In this document: in pieces, positions 24,820-32,757 of the stretch | Numbering within the stretch: the stretch's first letter is position 1 | Layout of the letters: each line of letters opens with the position of its first letter | From: Methylomonas sp. UP202 | GTDB taxonomy: Bacteria > Pseudomonadota > Gammaproteobacteria > Methylococcales > Methylomonadaceae | DNA: 64,000 nucleotides | Assembly: GCF_029910655.1 (NCBI RefSeq) | Contig: NZ_CP123898.1 | Location: 84,959 to 148,958 of the forward strand | Direction of reading: 5' to 3' | Position numbers and translations under genes: made by a program | The notes under the pieces: model-generated | What the model was told of the DNA's origin: nothing | Database searches by the model: none | Seen by the model: only the letters and a program-made list of their open reading frames with translations

Positions 24820-26598
24820 ATGAATTCAACTTTAGAACGTGCATTTCCCATCGTGGCGGCCGCCATCGGCAACCGCTTTGGCATTCCGGTCTCGGTCGGC
24901 GGCGCGAACGCGTATACCGACGGCCATTCGATCCAGCTGCCGGGCTATGACGGCACCGATCCGGATTATCAGACGGTCGCCTGGGGCTATTTGGCCCATG
25001 AAGCCGCCCATCTTCGGTTTTCGGATTTTGAGATCGACTACGGCGATTCGGTGCTGCGCCGGCGCATCTGCGGCGCAATCGAAGACGTGCGGATCGAGCA
25101 TGAACTGGCCAAGACCTATCCGGGCACCCGGCTAACCTTGGCCAAAGTGATCGAAAAAATGATCGTCGAAGGCCGGTTCGTCGCGATGACGACACACGAC
25201 CATCCCGGCAACGTGTTGTACGGCTACATTCTGAAACGGCTCAGAGCAACGGTGTTGGGTCAAGCGGTACTCACCCCCTTGGTCGATGCCACCCGAGAGG
25301 CGTTACGCGATGGTTTTCCGCGCGGCGCGCTGATTCGTTTGGAAGGTCTGTTATCCGAAGTGCCTAACGCCTTAACCTGCGAACGGGACTGTCTGGACCT
25401 GACCGATCGGATTTTGGCGATGATCGAACAGGAATGTACCGAACCGACGGACACGTCGGCTAGCGGTGATTCGGACTCGGAGGATGCTGACAACGCCGCC
25501 CCCGAGGATGATAACGATCCATCCGACACGGAAACCGAGCACGAGGATTCGTCATCGTCCGGTTCAGACGCAGACGGCGCCGAAAGCCTGACCGATCCCG
25601 AAGCCCCGGCCCAGTCCGATCAGGACAACGAGCCTGGAAACGATTCGGCGGGGGCGGATAACGCTTCGTCCGGAACGGATCAGCCGACCCAGCAGGACGA
25701 GAGCACTACGCCGTCTTTAATGGACCTACTGCGTGCCACGTCCGAGCAGGACCTGGAACCGGACTGGTTCGAAACGGTGAAAGCGCAATTGCGCCTGGCA
25801 CCGGGCACCTATCACGACCTGATCTTACCGAACGGGCTCATCCCGACCGGTAGCCGCTTGGTCGGTCAAGCCTTGGCCAAGCGGGTGGCACAAGACAGCA
25901 AAGCCTTGCGCGTCGCGTTGCAAAGTGCGGTGCAAGCTCACCGGCAAAACCGGCCGCAAGCCGTGCGCAACGGTCGGCGTATCGATCCTCGCCGCTTATC
26001 CAAGCTGGCGTTGGGCGATACGCGGGTGTTTTGCCGATCCGGACACCAGGTCTCGCCGAACAGTGCGGTACATTTGTTGTTGGATACCTCCGAGAGTATG
26101 GGTGATGAAATCGTGATCGATAATGTCGCGGTCACGTTACTGAGTCTGGCACTGGACGCGGCAATGGCCTTGGCCCTGGCGTTGGAAAGTATCCAGGGTG
26201 TCAATCCAGCGATCACCGCCTTTCCGGGCGCCGACGATGCGTCGGTGCATCAGGTGTTACGCCACGGCGAAAAAGTCCTCGGCAGTTGGGGGCGATTTTC
26301 GCTGTCGGCGGCCAATACCACGCCGATGACCCAAGCGGTCTGGTTTGCCGCGGCGCAATTGCTGCAATGCCGCGAACCGCGCAAGGTGCTGTTAGTGATC
26401 ACCGATGGGGTGCCCAACGATAAAGCGGGTACGCTGTCGATCTTAAAACGTTGCCAGGACAACGGCATCGAAACCCTGGGTATCGGCTTGGGCGTGGAGG
26501 TGGGCCATTTGTTTCCGGTCGCCCCCAGCATCCAACACGTGTCCGAACTCAGGCATCAGCTGTTCGAACTGTCCAAAGCCGTGCTATTGGCGGCTTGA
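24820..26598 (+). CDS. CobT-like VWA-domain protein with HEAAH motif
   Basis: 592 residues. The N-terminal domain has LAHEAAHLRFSDFE (about 60-73) followed by AIEDVRIEHEL, which together look like an HExxH zinc site with a downstream Glu ligand. A highly acidic Ser/Asp/Glu linker (about 205-300) follows. The C-terminal von Willebrand A domain (about 420-592) has the MIDAS motif DTSES and VITDGVPND. The arrangement matches CobT-like VWA proteins of ICEs. It is expected to act with the CobS-like ATPase; whether it is a protease is not known. Confidence 0.85.
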   Translation: MNSTLERAFPIVAAAIGNRFGIPVSVGGANAYTDGHSIQLPGYDGTDPDYQTVAWGYLAHEAAHLRFSDFEIDYGDSVLRRRICGAIEDVRIEHELAKTYPGTRLTLAKVIEKMIVEGRFVAMTTHDHPGNVLYGYILKRLRATVLGQAVLTPLVDATREALRDGFPRGALIRLEGLLSEVPNALTCERDCLDLTDRILAMIEQECTEPTDTSASGDSDSEDADNAAPEDDNDPSDTETEHEDSSSSGSDADGAESLTDPEAPAQSDQDNEPGNDSAGADNASSGTDQPTQQDESTTPSLMDLLRATSEQDLEPDWFETVKAQLRLAPGTYHDLILPNGLIPTGSRLVGQALAKRVAQDSKALRVALQSAVQAHRQNRPQAVRNGRRIDPRRLSKLALGDTRVFCRSGHQVSPNSAVHLLLDTSESMGDEIVIDNVAVTLLSLALDAAMALALALESIQGVNPAITAFPGADDASVHQVLRHGEKVLGSWGRFSLSAANTTPMTQAVWFAAAQLLQCREPRKVLLVITDGVPNDKAGTLSILKRCQDNGIETLGIGLGVEVGHLFPVAPSIQHVSELRHQLFELSKAVLLAA

Positions 26599-26622
26599 GC
26601 GGTTTAAGGTGAATTGAAGCGT

Positions 26623-26674
26623 GCCGGTACGCGTTGCAGGATTTCATTTCGATGAAGTCCTGCCCGTATCGGCC
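26623..26674 (+). other. long hairpin with TTCG loop downstream of CobT-like gene
   Basis: GCAGGATTTCAT and ATGAAGTCCTGC pair around TTCG with one mismatch, and outer bases GCCGGTACG/CGTATCGGC extend the stem to about 20 bp. No T-run follows, so it may protect the 3' end of the transcript rather than terminate it. Confidence 0.6.
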
Positions 26675-26795
26675 ACCCTATTGCCAGCGGCTAGCGATCG
26701 GGCTAGAGTAACGCAACCCTCATAAGAGCCGGTTTTCTCATGCGTGGTCCAGGACTTCGCATCGCAAAATCGACTTCATGCGTTCTTTCGAGAAT

Positions 26796-26879
26796 GCTGA
26801 TTCCGGCCACGGCCGGCGTTCCGTCTTCAGGCGGCCAGCAAAATCACCTTTTGCTGGTATCGGTTGCGTCAATGCCGAT
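26796..26879 (+). ncRNA. structured RNA module C
   Basis: The hairpins are CCGGCC/GGCCGG, CCGTC/GGCGG with loop TTCA, CAGCAAAA/TTTTGCTG, and ATCGGT/GCCGAT with loop TGCGTCAAT. Stems 1, 3 and 4 all differ from modules A and B but pair equally well. A GGCTTG/CAAGCC hairpin follows, as in B. Confidence 0.75.
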
Positions 26880-26904
26880 CCTTCATCCGGCTTGTTTACA
26901 AGCC

Positions 26905-26987
26905 TTTATCCATCCCGCTTCGGGCGCCACTGCCCGAGCCGGGTCGTGCGTTTGAAGCTTTTTCTTCCGCTTTGGAAGGAGGTTTCC
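26905..26987 (+). promoter_or_regulatory. structured leader L7
   Basis: TTTATCCATCCC precedes TCGGGC/GCCCGA with outer CCCG/CGGG. CTTCC pairs with GGAAG next to the GGAGG ribosome site. Confidence 0.6.
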
Positions 26988-27497
26988 ATGCACTTGATCA
27001 TTGGTACCATTCTGCTTGCCTTATTCATCCTGGCCATCCGGGTGATCTGGTATACCTACAAGACGGCCCGGTTCTGGTTTAGCCAACACGGGGCGTTCTG
27101 GCAAAGTCAACGCTTAGCCAACCCGTCGGTCAGGCCCGCGCTACCCGCGCGCTTTACCGCACAAAACGCACGGCCCGCAGCGGATTGGGAGGATCTTTCC
27201 CAAACGATTCGGGCGAGCCTTTTGGAACGCAACCAGAGCCACGCCTATCGGCTCGAGAAACTCGATGTCGATCTGCAGGTTAGGTTGAAAACCCAAGCGA
27301 TTATGCAGGCGGATATCCAAATCGCCGAGCTGCAACGCCGCTTGGCCGAAGCGCAGGCACTACTCAAACAGCCCGTGAAAAAACGGCGAAAATCGGATGC
27401 GGCCTTGGCTACACCGGTTAAAAAGCCCAGTCCCGCGGCCGGTTTGCGCAAAGCCTTGCAAGGCGAAAAAAGCACGACCGGTTCGATTGTGCATTAA
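26988..27497 (+). CDS. membrane-anchored coiled-coil hypothetical protein (169 aa)
   Basis: 169 residues with an N-terminal membrane helix (IIGTILLALFILAIRVIWYT), then a coiled coil (about 75-125; ADIQIAELQRRLAEAQALLK) and a basic tail. Unknown family. GGAGG is 6 nt upstream of the ATG. It is one of three genes with the full RNA module plus leader. Confidence 0.7.
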   Translation: MHLIIGTILLALFILAIRVIWYTYKTARFWFSQHGAFWQSQRLANPSVRPALPARFTAQNARPAADWEDLSQTIRASLLERNQSHAYRLEKLDVDLQVRLKTQAIMQADIQIAELQRRLAEAQALLKQPVKKRRKSDAALATPVKKPSPAAGLRKALQGEKSTTGSIVH

Positions 27498-27509
27498 TCG
27501 GGCTGGGCA

Positions 27510-27866
27510 TCAGTGCAGCCGGGTCGTCACCGACGGCAGGCGAAACACGTTGCAACGCCGCAATTCTTGCTCGACATCGAGCTCGAGCAACGGTGCAATC
27601 TGGACAATCGTATCCCGCCTAAATGCGCGGATGCGAGCTAACAGCGGTCCTGCCACTTGGGGATCGGGGATGTTCGTCAATACGTCGACCTCGTAGTCGT
27701 TCAGATCCGCGAGGATCTTGCGATAGCAGTCGAAGTGACGTTTACCGGGTCTCACCAGAACCGCCATTGGCTTACGTTCGGGTTGGGGCCGGGGTTTAGG
27801 TGGCGGATCGATGAGTCGATCCAGCCACTTCACCCATTCAACGATTCGGGTCCATGTTAGGTTCAT
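27510..27866 (-). CDS. hypothetical protein (118 aa)
   Basis: 118 residues, minus strand, convergent with the membrane protein gene. A proline/arginine-rich linker (PPPKPRPQPERKP, about 21-33) separates a short N-terminal helix from an alpha/beta-like part (RHFDCYRKILADLNDYEVDV). Unknown family; the ribosome site is weak. Confidence 0.55.
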   Translation of the reverse strand: MNLTWTRIVEWVKWLDRLIDPPPKPRPQPERKPMAVLVRPGKRHFDCYRKILADLNDYEVDVLTNIPDPQVAGPLLARIRAFRRDTIVQIAPLLELDVEQELRRCNVFRLPSVTTRLH

Positions 27867-27954
27867 CGGCTGACCTTGAAAAAGGGAAGGTCCGATTACC
27901 GTACAACGACTTTTTCATAACGCAACCGTCCGTCCTTACGGCCGGCGGCAAAGA

Positions 27955-28023
27955 CTTATTTAACCCTGGCGGGATCCACATCCCTCGGGGTGACGATTCC
28001 CGCCAATCACGGAGGGAATTACC
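27955..28023 (+). promoter_or_regulatory. structured leader L8
   Basis: ACCC/GGGT and GGGAT/ATCCC form hairpin one. ATTCCC pairs with GGGAAT overlapping the GGAGGG ribosome site. Confidence 0.7.
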
Positions 28024-28605
28024 ATGTCATCCTTACCCGCTCCGGTTTCGGAGATTGTGTACCTTAACCAATACCGTTGCCCCTATTGCCAGATCGAATG
28101 GGACGACGAATGGAGTTGCGCCTGCAACGACCATTGCCCGTCGTGCAATGCTGAAATCGAACCGTACCACAGCGACGTAGCCGCCGACGAGCATCGATCG
28201 CCGGCCTACGCCGTGACCTACACCCTCGATTACACGCACCGGGTGGTGGTCGGCGTCGTCGCTGACAGTCCGGAACAAGCCCAATCGATCGCCGAAGCCG
28301 CGTTCGACGACGGCTCGATTTGGGACGACACCCCGGAAATGCCGCTGCTGTTCGACGACTTCGAGGAAGTCGACGGCGAAACCTTGCAATGGGAAGTCGC
28401 AGCGGTCGACGTCTGGCCCAAGGCCGACGCCTCGGTGGTGAAGCTCCGTCAAGAACGCACCGCGATGGCGGTGTGCCGCGGTCTGATCGGCGCCTACCAG
28501 CGTGGTGAAGACGCCGGCGGCAGTATCGATTGGTCGGACTTAGACCCGCTGATACCGTTAGCTCAAGAAGCGCTTGGGTTGTCTGATTCAGACCCAGCCG
28601 CTTAA
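28024..28605 (+). CDS. zinc-ribbon hypothetical protein (193 aa)
   Basis: 193 residues, very acidic. The N-terminus holds two Cys pairs, RCPYCQIEWDDEWSC and HCPSCNAEIEPYH, that would form a zinc ribbon (about 18-50). The rest has beta-strand character (YAVTYTLDYTHRVVVGVVAD) and repeated acidic clusters. Unknown family. It has its own structured leader. Confidence 0.7.
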   Translation: MSSLPAPVSEIVYLNQYRCPYCQIEWDDEWSCACNDHCPSCNAEIEPYHSDVAADEHRSPAYAVTYTLDYTHRVVVGVVADSPEQAQSIAEAAFDDGSIWDDTPEMPLLFDDFEEVDGETLQWEVAAVDVWPKADASVVKLRQERTAMAVCRGLIGAYQRGEDAGGSIDWSDLDPLIPLAQEALGLSDSDPAA

Positions 28606-28632
28606 TCATCCTTCGGCTTTTCGCGGCATTCG

Positions 28633-28714
28633 CGGCGAGCCTCATGATCAATCCCTGCGGGAATGTCTGTTCCCGACTGGGGGCGTGGCGTTCCCGTATT
28701 CAACGGAGAACACC
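28633..28714 (+). promoter_or_regulatory. structured leader L9
   Basis: CGGGAA pairs with TTCCCG inside a CCC/GGG tier. GGCGTTC pairs with GAACACC (one mismatch) and CCG with CGG, covering the ribosome site. Confidence 0.7.
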
Positions 28715-29341
28715 ATGCAAAATCCAATGATTGAACTGACCGTCTCGAATGGCCATACCATTCGTTACCAACGCCGGCCGTCCGGTACGTGTTTTCACGA
28801 AGAGACACCGCAAGCGGTGGTCGACATCCTCGAAGAGGTCTTGGGTACCCAGCGGAAAATCCGTTTGTACTATGGCGACCCGGCAACGGGACAGTCCTGG
28901 TTCGACGAGAACGACGTCATCGGCACCATCGGACGATCGGGCGGCAAGATCAAGGTGCCGTTGCTGATCGAGCCACTGGAAACCGGCGGTCCGGCCATTC
29001 TGGACCACTGTATCGTGCGAATCGACAGTCCGTTTCGGACCCTTTACCAGCACCCGACTTTTCGGGTCGGCGACGTTGCTGTCCAACCAGGCGTGCACGT
29101 CGATTATCCGTGGTCGGTCACGATCGACGGCCAAGTCCACGCCGGCTTTGCCACCAAACGGCAAGCGAATGTGTTTGCCGCCTTCATTCAGGGCAAACGG
29201 TTTGCGATGCCGATCGACAAGCACGGCGTAAAAGAGTGCGAAAGCGATGACTTGCCCTGGCAAGTCTGGTTGAACGACAAGCTGAAGGCCGCGTTTTTAT
29301 CCGAAGCCGAAGCTAATCGTTATTGGTACGCGTTGCAGTAA
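28715..29341 (+). CDS. hypothetical protein (208 aa)
   Basis: 208 residues from ATG 28715. Mixed alpha/beta composition (IELTVSNGHTIRYQRRPSGT; VGDVAVQPGVHVDYPWSVTI; LPWQVWLNDKLKAAFLSEAE). Two segments near residues 127 and 184 each read like a WSV/WQV strand followed by a small helix, suggesting an internal repeat. I do not recognise the family. Confidence 0.7.
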   Translation: MQNPMIELTVSNGHTIRYQRRPSGTCFHEETPQAVVDILEEVLGTQRKIRLYYGDPATGQSWFDENDVIGTIGRSGGKIKVPLLIEPLETGGPAILDHCIVRIDSPFRTLYQHPTFRVGDVAVQPGVHVDYPWSVTIDGQVHAGFATKRQANVFAAFIQGKRFAMPIDKHGVKECESDDLPWQVWLNDKLKAAFLSEAEANRYWYALQ

Positions 29342-29356
29342 CCGCGCGCGGCTCAA

Positions 29357-29430
29357 ACCTTATCGAACCCCGACGGGTATCACGCCCGTTTGGGTGGTGC
29401 CTGTCGGGTCTTTTTCTTAGGAGAAACACC
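29357..29430 (+). promoter_or_regulatory. structured leader L10
   Basis: TTATCGAACCCC opens it; ACGGG/CCCGT with outer ACCC/GGGT is clear. The second hairpin is weak here: only GGTG/CACC and a short TTTCT/AGAAA. Confidence 0.6.
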
Positions 29431-30060
29431 ATGACAGACCACCGACAAAACCCTGACGATGCCATTAAACGCACCGTACAGCAATTCTTGACGGACCAAG
29501 GCTGGATTGCGCTCGACAGCGTGGCCATCGCCACTAAGTGCTACGCCACCGCGGTCGGACCGAAGCAAGCCTATGTCTACTTAGCCCTTTGGGGCTGCGA
29601 ATGGGTGTTGACGGCCGACTACGACAGTCAAGGCGGCAATATCCTGGAATCGCTCCGCGCGACCTTGCCCGAAACGGCCGATACCGATACCGATGAAATT
29701 CGGCGTTTGACGGCCGCGTTGTCGGACGAGATCGACGCGCGGATAGCGGATAGCTACGCCGTCCGTCTGATCCGGAACGAACCGCAAAAGCGGCCCTTCT
29801 CGCTCGGCACCGCCGTGGCGACGCCCGGTGCGATCGCCCTACTGGAAGAGACGTTGCTTGATCCTGGCCACTTGCTCTCGCGTCACGCCTGCGGCGATTG
29901 GGGCGATCTATGCGCCGAGGATCGTGCGTTGAACGACGCTGCATTGGAACAAGGCGGCCGACTGATGTCGGTGTACCGGATTTCCGAACAGGACACGGTT
30001 TGGGTCATTACCGAAGCCGACCACTCGGTGACAACGGTGTTGTTGCCGGACGAGTATTAA
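29431..30060 (+). CDS. plasmid/ICE-type conserved protein with HACGDWGD domain (209 aa)
   Basis: 209 residues. The C-terminal ~75 residues (AVATPGAIALLEE, SRHACGDWGDLCAEDRALND, VWVITEADHSVTTVLLPDEY) match a small domain I recall from many plasmid and ICE hypothetical proteins, function unknown. The N-terminal ~110 residues are unassigned. The downstream 105-aa protein is a diverged paralogue of the same domain. Confidence 0.7.
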   Translation: MTDHRQNPDDAIKRTVQQFLTDQGWIALDSVAIATKCYATAVGPKQAYVYLALWGCEWVLTADYDSQGGNILESLRATLPETADTDTDEIRRLTAALSDEIDARIADSYAVRLIRNEPQKRPFSLGTAVATPGAIALLEETLLDPGHLLSRHACGDWGDLCAEDRALNDAALEQGGRLMSVYRISEQDTVWVITEADHSVTTVLLPDEY

Positions 30061-30070
30061 CCCGATCGTT

Positions 30071-30151
30071 TTTTCAATCCACCCTGGCGGGGAGCGCAGT
30101 CTGTCCCGTACAGGGATGCTGCGCTACTCGCTGTTCAAAGGAGGAATCACC
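30071..30151 (+). promoter_or_regulatory. structured leader L11
   Basis: CCCTG/CAGGG and CGGG/CCCG form the first hairpin after TTTTTCAATCCACCC. I cannot draw a convincing second hairpin over the GGAGG ribosome site. Confidence 0.5.
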
Positions 30152-30469
30152 ATGAGTACGCATGCAATGTTTTCGACTTACCCCTCACAAACCACCGCCG
30201 CCGTACGGGCCCGGTTATCCGATGTCGGCGTCGACATGACGGCGTTGTTGGATCGGCATGCTCGCGGCGATTGGGGCGATATCAATCTGGACGACGAACA
30301 GGAAAACGGCCTGTCCCTCGTCTGCGGCGGACCGATCGTGTCGCAATTCAAGCTGTCCGGCACGGACGGTATTCGGATTGTGACCGATACGCAACGGCGC
30401 ACGACGTTGATTCGTCTGGCGACCGAGACGTTCGAACTTCGCGGGAGTCGTCGTGATGCCCGTACTTGA
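30152..30469 (+). CDS. paralogue of the GDWGD-domain protein (105 aa)
   Basis: 105 residues. LLDRHARGDWGDINLDDEQE, a VSQFKLSGTDGIRIVTD strand pair and RRTTLIRLATE line up with the C-terminal domain of the preceding protein, but with weaker similarity at the end. A tandem duplication within the element is likely. The stop overlaps the next gene. Confidence 0.65.
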   Translation: MSTHAMFSTYPSQTTAAVRARLSDVGVDMTALLDRHARGDWGDINLDDEQENGLSLVCGGPIVSQFKLSGTDGIRIVTDTQRRTTLIRLATETFELRGSRRDART

Positions 30470-30710
30470 ACAGTTCAGTCTAAAGCGGACACGCTGTTCG
30501 CTTGCAAACTGGCTGCAAGCACACGGCATTGACTGCAATCAAGCCAGTTTGAAGAAATCATTCGAATTTTACGGGATGACGTTTGCGCTATTAGCGACAC
30601 TCGGACTCGCGTTTGTTTCGGTCGAAGGATCGCTGATTTTGATGGTTGCCATCATTGTGAATGCGCCATATTGGCTGGTTAAAGGCTACCAGCGATTTAA
30701 ACGGCGTTAA
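30456..30710 (+). CDS. small membrane protein (84 aa)
   Basis: 84 residues, overlapping the preceding gene by 14 nt. A basic N-terminal part is followed by two hydrophobic segments (MTFALLATLGLAFVSVEGSL and ILMVAIIVNAPYWLVKGY) and a basic tail. Unknown family; probably an inner-membrane hairpin. Confidence 0.6.
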   Translation: MPVLEQFSLKRTRCSLANWLQAHGIDCNQASLKKSFEFYGMTFALLATLGLAFVSVEGSLILMVAIIVNAPYWLVKGYQRFKRR

Positions 30711-30722
30711 TTCAGCGATCGA

Positions 30723-30814
30723 CTTTTAAACCCAATGACTCGGGGAAACGGACATTCCCCGCCAGGGGTGCGTCTTGGTTTTCCCGAAATTCAACATCCA
30801 TCGAGGAAAAAATC
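30723..30814 (+). promoter_or_regulatory. structured leader L12 of the GHKL ATPase gene
   Basis: CGGGGAA pairs with TTCCCCG, with outer ACCC and GGGT. TTTTCC then pairs with GGAAAA of the GAGGAAAA ribosome site. Confidence 0.7.
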
Positions 30815-32467
30815 ATGAACGCACCACTACAATTGAAAGTCAACGCTGAACGATTAGTCCACAGTCTGAAATGGAGTTTCACCCATCAGACCACGTATTT
30901 GGGTGAACTGATGCAGAATGCCCGGCGTGCCGGCGCCCGTTATGTCGCATTCGACTACTGCGCCGAAACCAACACCTTGACCGTGACGGACGACGGCTGC
31001 GGAATCGATTCGCTCGACACCCTGCTGACCGTTGCCGAGTCCGGCTGGGACGTGGAATTGATTGCGAAAGAACACGCGTTTGGCGTGGGCTTTCTCTCGG
31101 CGTTATTCGCCTGCCGGCATCTGGGCTTATCCAGTAAGGGCGGGTGTTTTTCGGTCGATACCGATCATATCCTGGGGTTTCAACCGGTGGAGGTTTCGCC
31201 GGCGACCGCTTGGAACGGTCTGACCGAAATCCGGCTGGTCGATATCGCCAACGGTCCGCTCGAAAATACCTTGGCGGACTTAGCGGCCGGTTTTCCGATT
31301 CCGGTGCATTTTAACGGCGTCCCGTTACCGCGACCCCACGCCGTCGATGCTGTCGGCGCGGCGGAGTTCGTGGCATCGGCGGTCGGCGCCATTCGCTTGG
31401 CCAACCTGCTCGATGGCTATCGGTATTACCGGGATTGCCTGGTGTATTTACAAGGCCTACCGGTCTATCGAGGCCATTATTACCGGATCGGGGACACCCG
31501 CTACCCTGGCAATATCGTGCATCTGGATAGCGAACGATTCATGGCTCGCTTACCGGATCGCGACAAATTGGTGGATGAAGCCGATGTACTTCAGCGAGTT
31601 CGCGAAGCGATCGGCACGGCGATCGAAAGCCAGCTCACGGCACTGAAAACGGCCTTGAGCGCGGACGATTTCCTGGCCTATTACCCGGTGCTACGCGAGT
31701 GCGGCTTGATGCGCTTGCTCAACGATGTCGATCGACTGCCCACGCAGCTGGTCTCCCGTATCCAACGGTCGCCGGTCTGCGATACTGGCCTGTTTGGCGA
31801 CTTTGAGGAAACGGTTGACCAACCGATCACCCAATCCGCCGTCGAAAGCGGACAAGTGCAATTGGTGACGATTGACGACGATCTTCAGTCCGATGGGGCC
31901 TTAAGATATTTGCTGGCCTGGAAAAAGGGCTGGGTGCTGGTCGATAACCGGTTGGACGCCGGGCATTGGGTGCAGCCCTATTTGCGGCACTTGAGCCAAG
32001 AAGAAGTGCAGTGCGAGATCCTCGACGAATCGCATCGCGCGCAATTTCAAGGCATCTGGGTCTGGGTCACGGCGGTGTTTTGCCGGGCTTACCGAATCCG
32101 GATCGGCGCCGATAGCGTGGACATCGATGCACACGGTGCTTATACCGGCAACGAGCAAGACGACGTGCTGATCATTCCCTGCCATGAAAAGTGGGGAGAC
32201 GTGCTGGAACAGGTGTCGCGATTCTGCGAAAACGACGATGACTATCAAGGTCCTTGTCACGATCAGGATATCGAGCAATTCGCCCACTTCATCGTGGCGA
32301 ATACCGCCGACGATCCGGCCGACGCGTTGAAACGATTCTTGCCGGATCTAACCGGATGCAAAATGCTACACGGCAACCGGTTTGTATTGGAAATTGATCA
32401 GAATGGGCAATTGACGGCCGTCACGTTAGCGAATGCCACGTTAACCGACCTCGAACAGCCGTCATGA
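30815..32467 (+). CDS. GHKL (HSP90-like) ATPase
   Basis: 550 residues. The N-terminal ~220 residues form a Bergerat-fold ATPase: N-box LGELMQNARRAGA (about 29-41), G1 TVTDDGCGID (about 56-65) and G2 FGVGFLSALFA (about 89-99). There is no His-kinase dimerisation domain, so a signalling kinase is unlikely; HSP90, MutL or topoisomerase-like folds are closer. The remaining ~330 residues are unassigned. Last large gene of the leader-bearing series; overlaps the next ORF by ATGA. Confidence 0.8.
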   Translation: MNAPLQLKVNAERLVHSLKWSFTHQTTYLGELMQNARRAGARYVAFDYCAETNTLTVTDDGCGIDSLDTLLTVAESGWDVELIAKEHAFGVGFLSALFACRHLGLSSKGGCFSVDTDHILGFQPVEVSPATAWNGLTEIRLVDIANGPLENTLADLAAGFPIPVHFNGVPLPRPHAVDAVGAAEFVASAVGAIRLANLLDGYRYYRDCLVYLQGLPVYRGHYYRIGDTRYPGNIVHLDSERFMARLPDRDKLVDEADVLQRVREAIGTAIESQLTALKTALSADDFLAYYPVLRECGLMRLLNDVDRLPTQLVSRIQRSPVCDTGLFGDFEETVDQPITQSAVESGQVQLVTIDDDLQSDGALRYLLAWKKGWVLVDNRLDAGHWVQPYLRHLSQEEVQCEILDESHRAQFQGIWVWVTAVFCRAYRIRIGADSVDIDAHGAYTGNEQDDVLIIPCHEKWGDVLEQVSRFCENDDDYQGPCHDQDIEQFAHFIVANTADDPADALKRFLPDLTGCKMLHGNRFVLEIDQNGQLTAVTLANATLTDLEQPS

Positions 32468-32754
32468 CCTGCAAATTCATCGTGGACGTGCAAACGCTGG
32501 ATACCGAACCTGGCCATCCCGACTCCCCTTTTTCGCCGCCGGCGGATTGGGAAGGCGGGAACACCGAGTACCGAAACTGACTGAGAAGCCAATTCAAAGC
32601 GAGTCCCTGGGTTCGGCAACGACTAGGGATTGCCGCCCGGCGTTATGCCAAGCGGGAAACCTTAGACTTTCAAGGCCGGTTCGGCGCAGTATTGCCGGCC
32701 ATCTTGGACAGCATTTTGAAGAAATTGCAAACCGAGCCATCGGTCGGCGATTAA
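32464..32754 (+). pseudogene. small gene interrupted by in-frame TGA
   Basis: ATG 32464 (ATGA overlap with the ATPase gene) opens a 38-codon frame (MTCKFIVDVQTLDTEPGHPD) that stops at TGA 32578-32580. The same frame then stays open for 57 more codons (RSQFKASPWVRQRLGIAARR; GAVLPAILDSILKKLQTEP) to TAA 32752. The second part looks like real protein but has no start. It could be a nonsense mutant of a 96-aa gene, or only the 38-aa peptide may be made. Confidence 0.45.
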
Positions 32755-32757
32755 CGG

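Noticed and set aside
22020..26598. Cobaltochelatase CobS/CobT for cobalamin synthesis
   Set aside because: No CobN or other cob genes; bet, exo and DUF3150 neighbours match the ICE-type CobS/CobT-like module instead.
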